From an uncultured Sphingomonadales bacterium (lineage in GTDB: Bacteria > Pseudomonadota > Alphaproteobacteria > Sphingomonadales > Sphingomonadaceae), in assembly GCA_903958285.1 (NCBI GenBank), contig CAJBSR010000012.1:1-9275 (forward strand): a stretch of 9,275 bases of DNA, read 5' to 3'. This document shows positions 7,139-9,275 of this stretch, one piece after another. The translations under genes were made by a program, and so were the position numbers. A model generated the notes under the pieces. It worked only from the letters and a program-made list of their open reading frames with translations, made no database searches and had not been told where the DNA came from. Numbering within the stretch: position 1 is the stretch's first letter; the number at the start of each line of letters is the position of its first letter.

Positions 7139-7617
7139 AGCGCGCTGCCCTCACGCTGTTCTTTGCAGGTTTTGCAGCGCCCGCTTTTGGGCAGGCCCTG
7201 GTCGTCCTCGGGGAGAATGAAGGCGGCCGCCAGATCCTTGTCGATGTGACCAGCCTGAAACCCTCGGCACCGGTCTTTGGCCTGCGCGATTTTCCGGTAA
7301 TGCAGGTCTTTGTCGAAATGCGGAACAGTGCCGGCCGCGGCAGCGTGGAGCGCGTCCGTTATAGCTTTGACTGCGCACGCCGCACCCTTGCAACATTGAC
7401 CTATGCGCGCACCGTGAACGGCCGGAGATCGCACGATTGGGTTGGGGCCGACGTGGCCCTGAAATATGAACCTGTCGCCGCAGGCTCGCTGGTCGAACAG
7501 GCGATGATCTATGCCTGCAATGGCGGCAAGTTTCCAAAGCGTCCGGCCACACCCGGGCTTTCGGGAACCCCGGACCCGAACGCCGATGCCGAAGACAGGG
7601 AAGGCGACGGCGGTTGA
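7135..7617 (+). CDS. Small secreted protein, surface-adhesin-E-like
   Basis: The 160-residue product has a Sec signal peptide, MKRAALTLFFAGFAAPAFGQA, with probable cleavage after FGQA or AFG (about residues 19-21). The mature part opens with LVVLGENEGGRQILVDVTSLK, then a beta-rich core with YSFDCARRTLATLTYAR and a second cysteine in MIYACNGG. Cys80 and Cys128 could form a disulfide in the periplasm. A domain of this size with an opening D-x-x-S/T-L line, a central FDC and a late YAC cysteine fits the surface-adhesin protein E (Adhesin_E) family, which in bacteria is widespread and mostly of unknown function despite its name. The C-terminus is a Pro/Gly/Asp-rich acidic tail (PATPGLSGTPDPNADAEDREGDGG) that looks disordered. 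The ATG overlaps the monooxygenase stop as ATGA, so translation is probably coupled. A direct role in adhesion is not shown by the sequence. Confidence 0.7.
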   Translation: MKRAALTLFFAGFAAPAFGQALVVLGENEGGRQILVDVTSLKPSAPVFGLRDFPVMQVFVEMRNSAGRGSVERVRYSFDCARRTLATLTYARTVNGRRSHDWVGADVALKYEPVAAGSLVEQAMIYACNGGKFPKRPATPGLSGTPDPNADAEDREGDGG

Positions 7618-7655
7618 GGCCTTGCCTGGCCATGGCCGCATACGATTTCTTCGCA

Positions 7656-7682
7656 TTGGCATCCGCGATAACAAACTGCTAG
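7656..7682 (+). promoter_or_regulatory. Weak candidate promoter for ptsP
   Basis: TTGGCA at 7656-7661 (5 of 6 to TTGACA) lies 15 bases before TGCTAG at 7677-7682 (a poor -10), within the 74-base gap before ptsP. No Shine-Dalgarno sequence precedes the ATG at 7692 (the bases before it read GCGCAGTAAA). If this promoter is real, transcription would begin within a few bases of the start codon, giving a leaderless or almost leaderless mRNA. The spacing is short and the -10 is weak, so this is tentative. Confidence 0.25.
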
Positions 7683-7691
7683 CGCAGTAAA

Positions 7692-9275
7692 ATGCCAGCC
7701 AGTGCCGCTTCCGCGTCCCGGGAAATTCTGACCCGTCTCCACGAAGTGATGGCAGCGCGGACCAGTGCGCAGGCCAAACTCAACCGCGTGGTCGGCATTA
7801 TCGCCGATGTTCTGCAGAGCGAAGTCTGCTCCATCTATCTGCGGCGCGATGGATTGCTCGAACTCTTCGCGACCAAAGGCCTGAAGCAAGAAGCTGTCCA
7901 CGTCACCAAGATGGCACTGGGCGAAGGTCTGGTCGGCACCATCGCTGAACAGATATCGACGCTCAACCTTGATGAGGCCACGAGCCACCCGGATTTTGCC
8001 TATAAGCCGGAAACGGGCGAAGACCTGTTTCACAGCTTTGCCGGCGTCCCCATCATCCGCAAGGAAGATGCCGTTGGCGTCGTCTGCGTGCAGCATGTCG
8101 ATCCGCGCAAATATGCCGAAGAAGAGATCGAGGCATTGCAGACCGTCGCCATGGTGCTGTCGGAACTGATCGCCAATGCCGGGCTGATCGACAATGAAGA
8201 GCGCCGCGGCTCAAAGGTGCAAGACACATCCGCCCACAGCCTGACCGGCTTGAAACTGGTGGATGGCATGGCCTCGGGCCGTGCCGTGTTCCACCAGCCG
8301 CGCGTCACCATTGAGCACACTGTTGCGGAAGATACCGAGGCCGAGCGTCACCGCGTTTATGCCGCCTTTGACAAGATGCGTGAGCAGATTGAGCGCATGG
8401 CGAGCGAAGCCGAATTCGGCGTCGAGGGCGAACATCGTGAAGTGCTCGAGATGTATAAGATGTTCGCCTATGATGAAGGCTGGCGTCGGCGCATCAACGA
8501 AGCCATCGACAGCGGCCTGACCGCCGAAGCCGCCATCGAACGCGTGCAGCAACGCACCCGCATGCGGATGCGCCAGATTGACGATCCCTTGCTGGCAGAC
8601 CGGATGCATGATCTGGAAGACATGGCGAACCGCCTGCTCCGCATCGTTTCCGGCCAATTGGGGTCTGCCGCACAAGCCGGCTTGCGCCATGACACGATCC
8701 TGATTGCGCGCAACCTGGGCCCGGCGGAACTGCTGGAATATGACCGGCGCCGCCTGAAAGGCGTCATCCTTGAAGAAGGCTCACTGACCGCGCACGTCAC
8801 CATCGTCGCGCGTGCGATGGGCGTCCCTGTTCTCGGCCGCGTCCGCAACGTCCGGCGCATCATCGGCGAAGGGGATCTTGTCCTCCTTGATGTCGGGCAG
8901 GCCTCAGCCTTTGTCCGTCCCAGCGCTGCGATGGAGCAAGCCTTTGAGGCGCGGCTGGAAACATCCCAGAAGCGCCGTGCCGCTTATGCCGCGATGCGCA
9001 ACCAGCCGCCCATCTCAAAGGATGATGCGCGCATTACCCTGATGGTCAATGCTGGCTTGCGGGACGATGTCGCCCAGCTGGACGTGACGGGTGCCGATGG
9101 CATCGGCCTGTTCCGCACCGAATTCCAGTTCCTCGTATCCGCCACCATGCCTCAGCGCGAGCGCCAGCAGCGCCTGTACCGCGATGTGTTGGATGCGGCG
9201 GGTGACCGGCCTGTGATCTTCCGGACTGTCGATATCGGCGGAGATAAGGCCTTGCCTTATCTGCGTATCGACACC
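7692..9275 (+). CDS. ptsP: Phosphoenolpyruvate-protein phosphotransferase PtsP (EI-Ntr), 3' end missing
   Basis: The frame is open to the window end, with 528 codons visible of about 750 in a full protein. EI-Ntr takes phosphate from phosphoenolpyruvate and passes it to NPr and then EIIA-Ntr in the cytoplasm, linking nitrogen and carbon status to regulation. Domains in order: an N-terminal GAF sensor (about residues 15-165, including VCSIYLRRDGLLELFATKGL, LGEGLVGTIAE and FAGVPIIRKEDAVGVVCVQH), a PEP-utiliser N-terminal helical domain (about 180-310), the phosphohistidine domain with EEGSLTAHVTIVARAMGVPVLG and the predicted phosphorylated His368, and the start of the PEP-binding barrel with GIGLFRTEFQF (Arg475) and FRTVDIGGDKALPYL (Arg511). 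The GAF domain separates it from the sugar-PTS enzyme I. The phosphosite reads TAH where TSH is more usual, a mild change. The ATG at 7692 is the first start giving the normal GAF length. No ribosome binding site is visible. Confidence 0.95.
   Translation, partial: MPASAASASREILTRLHEVMAARTSAQAKLNRVVGIIADVLQSEVCSIYLRRDGLLELFATKGLKQEAVHVTKMALGEGLVGTIAEQISTLNLDEATSHPDFAYKPETGEDLFHSFAGVPIIRKEDAVGVVCVQHVDPRKYAEEEIEALQTVAMVLSELIANAGLIDNEERRGSKVQDTSAHSLTGLKLVDGMASGRAVFHQPRVTIEHTVAEDTEAERHRVYAAFDKMREQIERMASEAEFGVEGEHREVLEMYKMFAYDEGWRRRINEAIDSGLTAEAAIERVQQRTRMRMRQIDDPLLADRMHDLEDMANRLLRIVSGQLGSAAQAGLRHDTILIARNLGPAELLEYDRRRLKGVILEEGSLTAHVTIVARAMGVPVLGRVRNVRRIIGEGDLVLLDVGQASAFVRPSAAMEQAFEARLETSQKRRAAYAAMRNQPPISKDDARITLMVNAGLRDDVAQLDVTGADGIGLFRTEFQFLVSATMPQRERQQRLYRDVLDAAGDRPVIFRTVDIGGDKALPYLRIDT

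Noticed and set aside
7628..7637. GGCCATGGCC palindrome after the adhesin-like gene, as a terminator or operator
   Set aside because: It has no loop and no T run, and a ten-base GC-rich palindrome of this kind is easily due to chance in this genome.
1..9275. CRISPR arrays, insertion sequences, tRNA or rRNA genes, and defence or toxin-antitoxin systems
   Set aside because: Reading through both strands by eye I saw no repeat-spacer pattern, terminal inverted repeats, transposase motifs, tRNA-like folds or small paired genes.

Overview
The window is a stretch of ordinary-looking chromosome from a GC-rich bacterium. Every gene I can support lies on the + strand. Strong G/C bias at third codon positions, a Tat-exported PhoD of the type common in alphaproteobacteria, weak or absent ribosome binding sites at several genes, and a GAF-containing EI-Ntr (PtsP) all point to an alphaproteobacterium. 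A member of the Sphingomonadales is my best guess, from overall protein flavour and not from a marker gene.

Layout. (1) Bases 1-442: the 3' part of a TetR/BetI-like repressor gene cut by the left edge. (2) Bases 443-565: an intergenic region with an imperfect hairpin, a good sigma70-like promoter and a strong ribosome binding site. (3) Bases 566-1357: a class II aldolase/adducin-family protein. (4) Bases 1358-1527: an intergenic region with a possible Pho box. (5) Bases 1528-7617: five tightly spaced genes that may form one operon. They are a Tat-exported PhoD-type phosphatase, a secreted metal-dependent amidohydrolase overlapping it by ATGA, a SulP anion transporter without a STAS domain, a flavin-containing monooxygenase, and a small secreted surface-adhesin-E-like protein overlapping the monooxygenase by ATGA. 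(6) Bases 7692-9275: ptsP (EI-Ntr), cut by the right edge exactly at a codon boundary and preceded by a 74-base gap with a possible promoter close to the start codon.

How they may work together. PhoD would release phosphate from phosphoesters outside the cytoplasm, and the amidohydrolase would cleave peptide-like or amide substrates there. SulP would import an anion, and the monooxygenase would oxidise a soft nucleophile in the cytoplasm. A nutrient-scavenging theme is plausible for the phoD-amidohydrolase pair, which is translationally coupled. Extending it to the transporter and monooxygenase rests on spacing alone. PtsP heads the nitrogen-related phosphotransferase relay and is probably a separate transcription unit.

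I found no mobile element, CRISPR array, tRNA, rRNA, defence system or clear new system. The points most worth a second look are the possible Pho box upstream of phoD, the STAS-less SulP protein, the altered DDHE motif of the PhoD protein, and the coupled phosphatase-amidohydrolase pair.
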